Below are positions 33,961 to 47,572 of a stretch of 64,000 nt of DNA, one piece after another. Source of the stretch: Sympetrum striolatum (taxonomy: Eukaryota; Arthropoda; Insecta; Odonata; Libellulidae); contig CANPUZ010000059.1 in assembly GCA_947579665.1 (NCBI GenBank), positions 496,001 through 560,000 of the forward strand, given 5' to 3'. Position 1 is the first letter of the stretch. Each line of letters begins with the position of its first letter. The notes under the pieces were generated by a model. The model had not been told where the DNA came from. It worked only from the letters and a program-made list of their open reading frames with translations, and made no database searches. The translations under genes and the position numbers were made by a program.

Positions 33961-36900
33961 TCGAATTTATCACATATTGGATGCGTGTATTTGCATTTAG
34001 CTCATATTCTCTATTTTTTAAGTATTCAACAACTTTAAGTGAGATCTTTCTTTTCATTAGGATTTCATTTTTAAATGTTCATTTTAAGGACATATAAAAA
34101 CATTGGCATTTACTAAGCGATTGTCATGCATTCATATCGTACGTTAGTATAACACATTAGTATTTCAAATTTCATCTCTGTGACTTAATTCCAGAATAAT
34201 CCTAGTATACACATTTTTGGGACTTTATAGCTTTCTAAATTCCTGTTTTACAATTTCTTTTGAAGAAATTATTCTAGCTTCTTCGGATTAAAATCTTCAA
34301 AGTTACATTTTTGGAGAAAATTTTAAATATTTCATTCACTGGCCATATTTCAAACTAGTGTCTGAACTAATGCACAGTTGTGGACAAGGATTGTTGATTT
34401 TTAAATTTTATCACAACTTTATCATACACTTTTTCATTTTTTTAAACCAATTACCGAATCTGTTAAATTCAGCAAAATCAAGAAAAACTTTTAGTGATTT
34501 AACTGCTTCAAGGTGATATTTTTGAATGCTCATAAAATAAATTTAATGTAAATAAGTTCAATCCTGAAATCAAGGTATATTCATAGATAATAAATTTTTT
34601 TTGGTTATATATTTAACTTTACTAAGAATAGTTTTAACTGTTATTTTTAATATCCCGATTTGCAATCAGCTGTAAATATTTATTCAGCCACTTTTGATTT
34701 TTCTTTAGGTGTCATCTTATAGGTAATAAAATCTCTACAATTGGTAATTAATTAAATATATGCCTCTGTTATATTGAATGGGAATCTTTGATGCTAATTT
34801 AATATTTACATTCATCATTATATCAAATTTACTTACCTCTTAGCCATTGTTTATAAATTCGATAATTGGTTTTAATTCAAAAAGGGTCTATTGTTTCCAC
34901 CTCGTGAGAAATAAGTACATTTGTGTTATAGCTCATAATATTTAAAATGCTCATAAATATAAATTTACCTTTGAGGATAGATTGAAACTTAATGCAATTA
35001 ATCGCAGATATGGAAATGCCAATTTTATAGAAGTGTTATTAGAATCTACTTATGAAATCTGCTTTTATTCATTCATTTGAGCAATTTGCTTTCTTTCGGA
35101 GCAAATCAAAATTGTAACATTCAATATACTTCCAAGATTAAAGTTTGAGAAAACCCATATTAATTTGTATGATATTAGAAATGTTTATCTATGTTTATTC
35201 AATATTAAATAAACTTGCTTCAAATTGTTCCTAAAGATTGATTAGAATTTAGAAATTGATATAAGTGAATAAGAAATGTTCACTGAATGAGAAATTGTTC
35301 ATCCTAAAAGTATTAAGAATAATTTCCACTATTATTTTCTTTTATATTATTTCCACTTTTCTATTATCTTTTTTCTGTAATAGTGTATTTTGATGATTTG
35401 TGTGAATGGTTTGTTTGGGTGTGCACAATGAATTCTTAGTTAAAGGAATGATACAGTAGGAATAAGAGATAGGTTATCTTATTTAGGAAAGAGTGTTAGG
35501 AAATAGCATAGGTATAGCAGTTAGTTACTTAGAACATATAGAAAGTGTTATGGTAAAGAGAGCTCTCTCGCTGCAGGATATGTTTGCATAGGAACAAGAT
35601 GATAGATTTTAGTTTGAGTGATGAATGAGAATGAAAGGTATGAATGAGTTGAATGTTTTGTTAATGAATGAATGGTGGTGGACTACAATTTTACAATCTC
35701 TTTAAAATGATTGGTGGAAATATTTTCTTTTATTTTAAGCATGCGTAGTTTGTGGAATGAGCATGATTATATAACGACCAAAGAAAATAAATGTGGAAAT
35801 TATTAATAAATATTTATAAATCATCATAAAACCTAAAAATTCTAGCTTATGGGTATTCTCAGACATCACTTTTATGATAATAAATATAAATTTATATATA
35901 TGTTTATCAATGTGAGTCAGTGGTACCTAATTAAGGGTCACACTCAAGTGATGGTATAAAAAATAGAGAAATCTTCTTTGAATAAACTACTAAGATTAAA
36001 GTTCATTATAAAATCTTAAATTTCTTACTTTAATGAAATATCACTGAGGGACTGGGGAAGGTTAACATAAAATAAATTGAAAATAGTTATTTCATTTTAC
36101 TTGCCGTGATAAAGCAGATATTCCTTCCAATTAAAGTGCATTAAAGATTCCCGTTAATGAGGTAATATTGTAAATAGGTAATCTTTCAGTAAAGCAAAAA
36201 ACCTGTTAATTAAATTAGTCTGATTATGATAAAAGTCAAAATGTTTATGCTTGCATAGTATGTGTATGTATTCATTTATGAAGGCAAAAACCAAGAAGGC
36301 CATTTATTTGAATTTTGATTCTAGTAATTCTAGTTATTTCATATATATTTATTCAGTCGCTTATTCACAATAATTATTTGCAATTGAGTAATAGATATCT
36401 TTCTGTGGATAGCTCTACTTAAAAGCAGAACACTATGATAATTTCATTAAAATATTTGACTTCAATTAATAGAGATTGACCAGTTATTAGTTTTATAACT
36501 TGCTACAAAGTCATTGATCATTTTAACAGAAACCAAAGCTAGATCAAAAACTGTCATCCTCCTTATAGCTTGGTCAATGTTAAATACTGTTTCTATCCTC
36601 CTCAGTAGTCTCTTTAGCTTGCTCAATTCGCAATTGAATTTACTTTGATTTACTATTTGATTAATTAGCAGTTATGATCCTTTATCTTTGTCATGAAAAT
36701 AGAAGAAATTTTTTTTATTAATTATTTAATATTAACTAATCAATTCAACAATTGATAACCAAGGGTTATTACCATATTGATTATATAGTATTTATAAATA
36801 ATTGGGATTGGATGGAGTCACAGAGATGAATTTAGATTGAAGACCTGAATATTACTTTTATAGAATATACTTTTAAATTAATATCTTTTGAAAATTCAAA

Positions 36901-36990
36901 CACCCATTCTTCTTCTAAATATATATTCAAATTTTAAGCAATTTATTTGACAATTTTATTAATCCTGAATCAAAGCAACTTCTTCATTTA
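33961..36990. other. Very AT-rich non-coding DNA
   Basis: There are 3 kb with no supported gene, exon series or repeat ends. Some of it may be ancient LINE sequence continuing from either side, but I cannot demonstrate that. Confidence 0.35.
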
Positions 36991-36999
36991 ACTTTACCA

Positions 37000-38330
37000 C
37001 CCATTATGATAAATTTTATCATTGCAGGATTTACTTAACAGTACAAAATTTCAATATCCATAAAGTACTCTCTTCCTTCTTTGGTTGTAGTTAATTTGTT
37101 AGGGCATTCCTTGTTTTTCATTTTCTAATTATCTTACATAAGAATTAAATCATTTGACCTAACTACTTGAATTGTATTCATCCACAGCCCATTGTGTGCC
37201 TTGACTGCCTACATTAAGATCAAATCTTTGCTTTCTCAATCTTCCTATTGTCATTGACTTCAGACCCTTTTTAACATATTGCAGCCATATTTTGTGTGGT
37301 ATTTCTATCTTCCTCCTCTCACCTTACTATTAATTAACAATTTGGGCATTCTGCACTTCTTTCAACATAGTCTAACAATTATAGCTGCATTGACTTGGAG
37401 ATCCTTCTAAATCCTTCTTTTCCAATATTTTCTTTATTTCCCTGTTCATTCTGATTCTCCACATTTCTTCATCTTTGACTGGGCCATAAATTCTCCTAAT
37501 CATTCTTTAAATCTTCTTAGTGGTTTTTCATCTCATTTGGATAGGACCAATGTCATACCAAACTTCTGGTCATATCAGGGTTTCATAAATTTTCAATTTA
37601 CATTTCCTGTGCAGAAGTTCATTTGAGGGGTTTATTTGCAAAATATGCCTTGTTACCTTACATTACTCTTCAATTAATCTCCTCAGAAATATTATTTTTA
37701 TTCAGAAAATTTCCATACCTTGGAATAATACTTATGTCCTTAACATGTAGTCCCAAATGACTCCCTAGAAGATATTTTTCATGTTTATGGTCTTATCTTA
37801 ATTTACATTGAGGCCCATTCTTTACCAAATACCTTCAATGTCAGTTAATATTTCCTTTAGTTCATTCACACTATCTGAGGTATACCATCCACATATGCAA
37901 ATCAATGTTGTATTCATAACAGTTCTTCATTATTTGTCACCCTGAATTTATAATCAATGGTGCTTCTTCTACATCTAAAGTCACACAGATATTTTTCTTG
38001 AATTTGTTTGGCATAGATACTTATTTGTCACAGGAGAATACTTGTGAAGATTTTACTTGCTACAGTAACATAATCCTCCATAGTTTTTGCATTCTAACTT
38101 ATCATCTTTGTCTTAAATATTGGGCTGATCAATCCAGTTCTCATATCTTCATGAAGCTTCCCTGATTTTCAAGTGCTACTGACCAGTTCATGTTTTACTC
38201 TCATTAGATCTGGGCTTTCATATTTTTAAAATTCTGTTGATACACTTTCTACAATATTTTAAAATATTCCATTTTTTCTTTTCAGTATTTTCAGTTATTT
38301 CTTGCTCTTTTACATTTTTCATCTTACATT
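37000..38330 (-). mobile_element. Decayed RTE-like LINE reverse transcriptase
   Basis: The minus-strand translation in broken frames shows RT landmarks of RTE-like LINEs in order. Around 38150-38050 is a TGLISPIFK-type start with ECKNYGG following (compare IxPIxKKG...CxNYRGI). Further on come the region before the YxDD box and, near 37510-37430, RMIRRIYGPVKDEEMWRIRM followed by NREIKK, matching the LRRIFGP...WRIRxNxEL signature at the C-terminus. Many stops and frameshifts make it long dead. It is a separate insertion from the 33.0-33.9 kb fragment because the order is wrong for a single element. Confidence 0.65.
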
Positions 38331-41225
38331 TGGTACATTATTCATTTGTCGTTGTTTGTCTGCCTTTGAAGCAAATGTTTGCAGTTTTGCACTTTATATT
38401 GGACCATAATAGTTCAAATTTTAACACATTTATTCCTTGATAGAATTATAGATTGATCATGAAGCCGATTCCATATAATCAAATTGAATGTCTAGGACCG
38501 CTGTAAAGTACTGTCAAATCTTATCAATTCTAATAGATCTTACCCATCCAACTTCTGGAAGAGGTATTATGTCCTAGTTATTTTCCAAATATGTAATTGG
38601 AAATTTCTTTATCTTTCCTGGTTTTGGCATGGTTTTTACATTCCAAGTTGTTAATTTTCTATACTCAATGCCCATACCAATTTGTCAGGTCAACTATCAG
38701 ACATGATTTATCCAAGGCGTAATTAGTGGATTCATATTATATTTAATTTTTATATTTTTATAGGGTAGAGTTGCAAGCCCCATACTTTATCCTTATCTTG
38801 GAGGACCAGGATTTGTGTTCCGGATTTACTCACCTAGAAGTTTGCTCCTCAATTCATAAGAGCCTCTTTTCCCTAAATTATTTAACTACATATTTGCGCA
38901 CCATTTAAAAGTTGGTTAGTGGGGATTATGTGTCAGAGGTTCATAATAAAAATGTTGATTTGCTTTAGTTTTCCATATTTATGTATGTTTTCACTAATTG
39001 TTATCCAATCTGAGTTCACAGGCAAAGAGTTCACCTGCTAATTGTTCAACTTGAAGAGGAGTTATTGCAGCCAGAACATAAATCAGCAAAATGATTCCTC
39101 GGATGTTTCTTCCTGGCCATTTCTGTGAAAGGATTCTTGCAATTCTCAACAAACTACTCGAATTTCTTTTGGGAGTTCATGTATTTTTAAGTAAAGGATT
39201 GGTAAAAGAGTATAGATCTTGTTGATTTCTTCACCATAGTGATTTTCGTAAAATAACTTGTTGCTTTTGCTATTTTTAATCTAATTAATTTCTGATGAAA
39301 GTTATTCATGTTCATTTACTTGTGCCCTTAGAGAGAAGACTATTCTATGACCAAAAAGAGAAGTTGGTCCTCCTGCTGTAGATCATCGATCAGATGTCTT
39401 TTGGTGGATTTTGTATCCTGGCCTTTTCAATGAAAGGATGCTCATTATTCCCAACAAATTCTAAAAACCAAGGAAATTATGGTGTCACCTAAGATTTTCT
39501 CATTCTTGAAGGTATTTGTTTGAATAGTATTATTATTTAATATGAAAAATGTAATCTGGCTCCTCTTTTAAGATTGATTTTCTTAAATATTGATTGCCTA
39601 ATTCATAGATTGTTTAGCAACCCCTAGCTAAAGCTAACATATGATAATTTCCAAATTTCATACTTGTAGATTGACTTGGCACTGCTAAGGCTCTATTGGC
39701 ATACAATGTAACTAAATAAAATAGTTATTATTAGTGACGCGGGACCCCTTGTTTAAAATGTAACTAGCGGATGATTTTGAAGCCATAATGGAATTTCTTC
39801 CTCCGGTTTTCAGTGAACAGTTGAGCGATGAACGGATATTGTGTATTATTAGCTGAAAATTTGTCAGATTTTACATTCTAATTAGTCTTTTAACTGTATT
39901 TTTGGCATTTTCTTACTGCAGTATTGAATTTATTTATTGTTTGCATTCCTTTTGGTAGTCTATACGTAGCAGACAATATAGAGTTCATAAAAAGTTTTGT
40001 TCCATATGCTCTAAAACGTATTTTTTCTTCATTTTAATATTATTTATCACTTTCTACTCATTTAACTTTGAGGGTGGTATCATTCGTTACATTTTCCTAA
40101 GCAACTTGTATGAATTTCAATTGGTACCTAGTTGTTTCTGGGTTTGTATTCGTATAAATTTGTTCTACGATGCTACTGAAGTTTTGGAAGTAAAAGGAGT
40201 GTGAAAAATAACAAAAGGGTGATTTTTTTTAAAGAGTTTATTTGCCTTAAGTGAATCTGAGATACCCTGACAGAGAATTTAGATGTAAATATAGATTTTC
40301 AGAATTGTGACCTGAAAGGTTACTTTGATTGATTGGGAGAAAGCTGAATAAAGGAAGTTATATTTTTCATTTGTGAATGGAATGATTATCATTTGCCTTC
40401 TAGTTACAGTATAGAGAAAAGTATGTGTTACGTTAACTTAAGACTCAATAGTCAGTGTTTTTCATGATTGTTAATATAAAAGCTGGATCAAGTATGCATG
40501 ATAAAGATACATAGATGAATGATAATAGTGATTGATGTTAAAGTAAGTTAAAATGAGTTTATAAATTGTTTCTTAACATTAATTTTTAAATCTGGACCAT
40601 CAAAGTTTTGCTTTAAGTATTGCATGCATTGTTTTGAAAGAAGTGTTAATTATGTCCTATCTTGGCACTTGGCATATTCATTGAAAAGGATAAATGGATA
40701 ATGTACACCTTCAATTCTTAATATCACCATGAAAGAGAAAAACTTCTGTTAGGAAATTTATTGAACATTTACATTTCTAGTATAATTCATCAGGTTATAA
40801 TGAAAATATCATTGTGATGACCCTTTGTAGGATTTTTTGTGTGGGCTTGCATAATTTGCTTAAATAATTTTACTTAATCATCTTCATTGCAAATTGCTGA
40901 CATTTCTGATATAATATATTAATTTTTTAGCAGTGCTATGAAAGTGAAGTAATAATCAAGCCATTTTTATGTGAATGAACCTTAAAAGTTGATCTCTCTG
41001 TATTTATACCTCTTCATAATGAAAAAATAATTGAATATGGATGTAATAGAGTAGTTTCTATGAATATTTATTTATTTACAATTAACAATTGCAAATTTTC
41101 TGTTGCCAGGTGTCAGTCTTAAAATGTTAAACATGATACTATACAAGTTAATCATAACATAATATAATAAAACAATATTTACATATAAAAATAACGATAT
41201 TGTAATAAGTATTTTGTTTATTCTG
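38331..41225. other. Very AT-rich non-coding DNA
   Basis: No gene or defined repeat is supported. Two short segments at about 39060-39140 and 39360-39440 share words (AGGATTCTTGCAATTCTCAACAA versus a similar ...CTCATTATTCCCAACAA) and may be an old duplication. Confidence 0.3.
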
Positions 41226-41239
41226 GATTTTTCAAGGTT

Positions 41240-41930
41240 CATGACAGGCCTTCTCGGCTACCGTAGCGGTCACGAGGTAAAACCCCACCGTACATACCCT
41301 GTAAAGCAATCCCCTACTTCATCCAGAATATCGTTAATAAAATTAAATATAGAATAGTCCCCAAATTACATTAATATCTTACAAAATTTGAAAATATTTC
41401 GTTTTAAAGGATTTAACACTCACAGGTAAGGGCTTAAAGAGGGATTCAGGTAACGCATTCAATTCAGAGATACCTCTGTTTAGAAAAGAATACTTTGCTA
41501 TATCTGTTCTATGCGGCCTAGTTTTAATTTTTAGCTCGTGGCTATTTTTCCCAAGGAAGTCTGGTTTCTTGATTGAATTCTGGGAACCTTCTCACCCATC
41601 TTTACTTGCAACTATACTATAAATGCAACCTTAAGCTTACTTACTTACTAACTTTACCTTACTTGATTAATTTTTCTTCTTTTTACTAATTTATCCCAAC
41701 CGAGAGTCTTCAGCATATCTGTTACACTATCTGTTTTCCAAAAATTTCCCATAACATATCGAGCAGCTTTTCTCTGCACTTTTTCCTGCACTGTCGAATA
41801 ATGACATTCAATATATTCACAGAAAGCATAATAACTACAAACTGAAGTCCATATCTGTGAATATAAATAGCAACAAACTGTAAGAAAGAACATGATACTC
41901 TCTGTAAATGATGGTTTAGCTGTCAACAAA
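41240..41930 (-). mobile_element. CR1/jockey-like LINE, RT C-terminus and tail
   Basis: The minus strand reads SQIWTSVCSYYAFCEYIE, then TVQEKVQRKAARYVMGNF and SVTDMLKTLGWDKLVKRRK, the well-known ...QRRAxRFV...SVTxLLxxLGW.xLExRR block of CR1/jockey-type reverse transcriptases. After frame breaks, HRTDIAKYSFLNRGISELNA and LPESLFKPL follow, the expected tail. The segment to about 41240 looks like the element's 3' UTR. It is 5'-truncated, as is usual for LINEs. Confidence 0.8.
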
Positions 41931-42577
41931 CATTTCTCAAATCGTCTTGTGTCTAGTTTATCTCTTCATGACCTCCTTTCTGAATGCTTATTTATACTTA
42001 ATATGAACTTAAGGTCTCAATTGAATGTTATTATAGAAAAAACTAGAAATCTTAACAAATAATGCAATTTAAATTATCTGAATATGTACCCTACCACTTA
42101 AAAAGTTGTATAATTGGAAACTACGGGAGAAAATCTTGATAAATAGTAGACCTAGTGAACTCACCATACCTTGCCTGCCTGTCGTATATTTATACCATAT
42201 TCTTTACGGCATAAAAACTTAACAATCGATTTTTAGATATTTTAATTGAATAAACAACCGTGAAAATAAACAATGTAAAGACTATCTCCAACGTGTCAAT
42301 AAGAAGAGTGTACCAATGTTTGCCCATCCTAGACATCATCTGTAAGTTTTGTATTTATGTGATGTTATTTGCACCATAGAAAACCAATACAATAGATTTT
42401 ACTTGAGAATATTTCAATACATCAAACAGTAGAAAGAATGGATGATAGAGATTCCATATCAATAGCTTCTTTAAGAAAAATTGGATGAAAATTAGCCTTG
42501 CCTTTGGGCAGAAGCAATGTAAACAACGTTTTCATTTGGTTGAGGTGCTGATGCAAGGTTGCCAAATTCAGAACGTC
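41931..42577. other. AT-rich flank
   Basis: I see nothing assignable between the LINE tail and the duplicated THAP-start segment. Confidence 0.3.
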
Positions 42578-43515
42578 ACTTTCCACAGGAGTAGCATAAC
42601 CTATCTCCCTTTAGCGACCAAAAGTGAAGCCAGGGGCAAAGCGGCAAATTGCGCATTTCCCCATGCTGGTGAGAATTTTTCGTACCTCCCTGTACTTATA
42701 CATTGTTTTTTCGTGATTTTTCGGCTTTGATACAGAGTTATCAAGGTTTGATTGAGTGATTCGAACGTTTTGAAACACAACATGTAGTTTGAGCAATGTG
42801 TAACACAAAGTAATTTTGTTATTTTCGCGTTTTTAAAGGTTTTATAGGTAAATAAGCAGGGGCTTGTTTTTGCCGTCAATATGACCAATTGCAGTGCATT
42901 TGGCTGTAAGAACAGATTCGTCATTTTGACAACTTTTACTGCATTGAGCCCTCATTATGAATTAGAACAAACATTTGCACAAGCGGAAAATCTCTAATTA
43001 CCCTAATGAGCTATTATGATGTATGATAGAGTAGCTTTATCTCATTGCGGTAAACGATTATTAAGGAATTTTTATACCATACTTGGTATTGATCGATGAA
43101 AAACTAAGTCGGATTTATGCTTTATAATACACATAAAATTAACAATATAATAATCAACGAGGTTTTAATACAGTTTGCGGAAGTTTGCAGATGATTCGTT
43201 TTTTATATCGCTCTAGCAGACAACACCGGCATCCGAGAAGTTTACATTGCAGGCATGTTTTATTTTCCATGATGAAAAGAATCAATAGGACTTGGAGAAA
43301 AAAATCCAACATGATCGTTAAGTGAAAGGTTCATTTAAACTATCTGAGTCCATGTCATAGGATAGACAAGCTCCTGAGTCCTGTATGAGAGGAAAATAAA
43401 ACCCCTAAAATACATGTAATTAAAGGGGAGCTGGCGAAAAGTTCTCACCAGTGCTCTGCGGGTTGCGTTTTTTTTTTTTTTTTCTTCACTTTCCCACCGT
43501 TAAACTCACCCTGTG
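42578..43515 (+). repeat. Duplicated segment, copy 1, with THAP-like first exon
   Basis: About 0.94 kb is strongly similar to 48557-49655. At 42881 an ATG opens MTNCSAFGCKNR, the N-terminal zinc-binding start of a THAP domain (C-x4-C). TGTAAGAAC inside this word could be a splice donor, and what follows is not THAP-like. THAP domains are DNA-binding zinc fingers often related to P-element transposases. The upstream ~300 bp would be the promoter of the source gene. I infer a duplicated or transposed gene start without its body, probably non-functional. Confidence 0.6.
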
Positions 43516-46500
43516 TCACTTTCAGTTATGTAGCAGTTGTCTACGTAGCAACCTCTAGTTTCACAATAGTTGAAATCTATGAGTACCACATTTAAGTTAG
43601 TCGTTAATCACTCGAAAGTGAATCACTACGTAGCAACCTCTAGTTACACGCTAAATCAACGATCTATGAATATGGCCGTGATAGTTCTTAATTTCTTTAC
43701 TATACTGATGTACTCTTACACTACTTGTTCCTCTTGCTGTTGCTTGTCATATTAATATATAGTTATTTAATCATGTAATTGTTTCATTCATTTTCAGATC
43801 AGAGTCCATACGTAAAGAGCCAGGCTATGAGTTTAGATACCATAAAGAATTGAAGTTGTTCTTCCAGCCATGCAGCATCAATCCACAGATGCCTTTGGAT
43901 TGATTTTTATCTCTTTGCATTAATGAATTGCACAATTCCAGGAAATGGTATTACCTAGTCAAGTTTCTTAAATGTTCGTTGGTGCTTGCAAAAATAGTAA
44001 TTTTCAGTAATCATAAAAATATATTCATTTTTACAGCAGGGCTTCAATTAATATTTGTACTTTGTAAAATTATTATTATTATTAGTAAATTGTTGTCTCA
44101 GAAAGGTGTATTATTTTATGCATATAAAAATAACTTTTGTGATATTTTATTTGGGGGCCCCCATTTGTTATTTTGTGCACTTTGTTTTAATTTTTATAAG
44201 TATTTCATGTGTTCTGCTTTTCCTCCTCCTAGCTCCTCAATGCAGATATAATGGTACCAAGCATGCTCTCTTTTTAGTAGTTGGTCTTTGTAGTTGGTCT
44301 TAGATTAAATATTAACCACAGTCAAAACTAATCTAGCATTTAGACTAGAACTTTTCTTACAGATGACTTTAAAGCTATACAAGAGTATAGTAATTCCTGA
44401 GACAGATTAACATTATATGTATTCCATTTGAATATATATTCTTAATACTCTATTCATTTGTTTACAGGTTTCCTTGTGAATCTGATCTTCAGTTAAATTT
44501 AAGTGTTATTTACTTTTCAGTCTATTCGTACATTTATTAATCTTATATTTCTTATCTTTCTTAGGCTTTTCGATATAGATATTTCTAGCAGTGGATAAAT
44601 TATTCTTCATTTGCTCTGTATACTGTTAGGAGTTAGGAATCTTTGAAATATAAGAGTAAAGATAGGCTGAGATAGAATGAATGTTCAGGAAAAGAGCCGA
44701 CCCCTTCCCCCCCCTCTACTTCGGCTGATTCAGCAATGAGCTTAACTAAAGAGTAGGATGGTAGGACAAGTTATTTATACCTTGAGAAAATACTAAATAA
44801 CTTGAACAAAGTGGTTATCATTTAGTTGAAAATTCCTGTCACATGCCAAAATGAGCAATGTGTAGGGTATTTGCAGATGTTCCACATTTGTCATTGCATT
44901 TTTGCTTTGGTTCTTAGAATGTATTGTTTGGCCTTGATCAGTCTTTTCTATGTTAATCCTTGGTAGTTTAAATTTATTATATTCATATATTATAATACGT
45001 TTTATATGGCTCAGTGAGGCTGTTGTGTGTGTAATATTGTATTGAATCGAAAAGGTATCTCACATCGAATATAAAGAATTGATACTTTCTTACGCATATT
45101 TGAAAATATTACTATGAATGCTATTTGTCAATCTGATCATACAGATATTTCTCATGGAAATAAGTTGCCATTTGTTTACATTGGTTAATGCATAATTTGT
45201 TCAGGGTAGATTTCAAAAAGGGCATTGTTAGTTATTCATAGAAGTTTTGTATTTGTCGTTGCATTTTTGCTCTGGTTGGTAGAATGTATTGTTGGGTCTT
45301 GATCAGTCCTTCCTAAGTTAATCCTTTTTCATTTAAATGGTTTATATTATTTCATCTCTTATAATTTTAAAAGGCTTATTGAGACTAAGTTTGTAATATT
45401 TTATTCAAACTAATAAGGTAGACATTTGTTTGGTAACATTGCTATGTCAATGTTATTTGTCAATCTGCTGGTGCAGATTGTTTCTCATGGAAGTAAGTTG
45501 TCATTAGTTCTCATTGGTCAATGCGTAATTTGTATTTGCATAATGAGTTGGTTTATACATTTTATGCGAAGTGTTCATGGATTTCAAAATGTTTTTAAAT
45601 ATAGAAATATCGTGTAAGGATTTTAGTAGCAATTGCTTTAGCATTATGGATTGGCCAATCATTTGTTATTTTTAAGTATAATCTTAAAAGAGAAATTGCT
45701 CTGATTTCTGATGATGAAAAATAATTAAATATTAAGCATTTGGGCCCAATGCAAAAATATTCAAATGATTAAGAGTAATTTCAATTTGGTGTGGTCTTGG
45801 TTCCCTATGTTGAGGAACTGTTGTAATGGCACAATCTTTATTATTGTGCTGGTATGTTGTTCAGAAAATAGATTTTTAGATGTCTCCTGTATGACAACTA
45901 AGTATTCTTGTTGTAAATCGATTGAGAAGTGTCTCGATCTGCAGAAGTGCTCTATCTGAAAGTCTTGATCAACCTTTGTAATGAGCATCTGTTAATTACA
46001 GCTCAATCCTAGTATCTTCTTCTAGCATATAGTATAGGATGTTATATAAGTATTATTTTAATGTTCCATAACATTGTAGTACCCAAAATGGATCTCATAT
46101 TGCATCTTGTTTTTACCTACTATGGTATGTTAACATTTAGATAATTACTCTCATTCTGGTTTCTTGGTTTATCATGTTCTTTGCATTGCATTACTTTGCT
46201 TATCTGGTTATGATATTTATTAATGTGATATGGAGGTTTTAAAGAGACTACTGCCATCTTATTTTTTGTTTTTTAATATCAAAAGCTGTAATTATGCATA
46301 GCTGCTAAATCCAGCTGAAATCCAACTAGTCAATTGAGTGGATGTGGGCAGAAACTAGTGGATGCCAGACCATCCACTACTCCTTATAACAAGTTGTGGT
46401 TAATACAAGAACTAATACATTTGTTGCAGACTTATTAGCAGGTTTTATGTGGAACTCTTCATGGAGCACCTTGGTATCAGTTTGTTTTTTGTGCATGGGA

Positions 46501-46826
46501 AAGAAGAAAATGCAGACATTGTGCAGAATAGACAGTTTTACAGCGGACTTTAAAGTGAACTTCATCAGTCTTTGGTGCTGTAGATTTTTTATTGAATGGA
46601 GTTGTATTTAATGGAACTTTAAGTGCAACTAAATCTGGGGATGTGAATGTTAAATATTAGAGTATGTTCTTCTGAAAGTATTCATTCTTAAGTTTAGTTT
46701 TTAGTTTGTTTGCATGCATATATTAAGTTTTCATTGAAGATCAAGAGATATCAGAGTGTGAAAGCTCAACTTAATTTTAATGTTCTTCTAAGTGTGTTGA
46801 TTGTTGATTTTGTTTGTATATTTTGC
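43516..46826. other. AT-rich non-coding DNA
   Basis: No gene is supported. TACGTAGCAACCTCTAGTT occurs twice (about 43541 and 43627), and the pair TTTGCTTTGGTTCTTAGAAT / TTTGCTCTGGTTGGTAGAAT (about 44902 and 45267) marks a diverged ~365-bp tandem duplication spanning roughly 44860-45590. An open stretch at 43798-43890 after TTTTCAG is too short to call. Hydrophobic short ORFs near 44.0-44.3 kb look like AT-rich artefacts. Confidence 0.3.
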
Positions 46827-47572
46827 TTTGGAAATCAAGAGGAATTCCAAAACATCCAAACATATGTCGGAAAACATGGTTTTTGTATTTTTTGGGCTGT
46901 TTTTTGATGATAGTTTGGTTTTTAAAAGTTTTAGGGCTTCTATTGATTTCGTACATGGTCATAATCATTAGTTGTTTGGGTTTCATATCGTTTTGAATTA
47001 ATGGTTACATTAATTCCTTCGATTGTTGCTATATGGGTGTGTAATAGTTTGGAAATCAAGAGGGATTCCAAAATCTCCAGACATCTGTCAGAAAACATGG
47101 CTTTAGTATTTTTTTGGCTGTTTTCTGATGACAGTTTGGTTTTTAAAAGTTTTGAGGCTCCTTTTGATTTCACAGGTCGTTGTAATCCATCATTGGGTAT
47201 TATATAGTTTTAAATTTGTGGTTATTTTAATTCCATCGATTGTTTTCAAAAGGGTGTTTAATCATTCGTCGTCTGGGTTTTGTTTTGGATTTGTGGTTAA
47301 TTTAATTCCTTCGATTATTGTCAAAAGGGTGTTTAATCGTTCGTTGTCTGGGTTTCATTTTGAATTTGCGGTTAATTTAATTCCTTCAATTGTTGTCATG
47401 TGGGTGTTTAATCATTCATCGTCTGGGTTTTGTTTCGAATTTGTGGTAAATTTAATTCCTTCAATTCTTGTCATGTGGGTGTTTAATCGTTCGTCATCTG
47501 GGTTTCATTTTGAATATGTGGTTATATTAATTCCTTCAATTGTTATCATATGAGTGTGTAATATTTTGGAAA
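46827..47572. repeat. Nested tandem repeat: ~220-bp unit, 75-bp subunit
   Basis: TTTGGAAATCAAGAGG occurs at about 46827 and 47047 and again near 47553, defining a ~220-bp unit. Within the second unit the last part has been amplified as 75-bp subunits. GTCTGGGTTT or its variant starts at 47271, 47346, 47421 and 47496, exactly 75 bp apart. Because 75 is a multiple of three, the plus strand stays open with a 25-residue repeat (GFxFEFVVNLIPSI), but that is a by-product of the period. Confidence 0.8.

Noticed and set aside
42590..42625. CTCF-like or insulator motif (CTCTAGCGACC / CTTTAGCGACC) at the start of both THAP-start copies
   Set aside because: The match to a CTCF core is weak, and the shared sequence is fully explained by the duplication.
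43928..44303. Overlapping hydrophobic ORFs
   Set aside because: Two frames are open at once in T-rich DNA, with no domain or exon context.
47128..47553. Plus-strand ORF with a 25-residue repeat
   Set aside because: It follows from the exact 75-bp DNA period. It has no domain, and its N-terminal part is unrelated low-complexity sequence.
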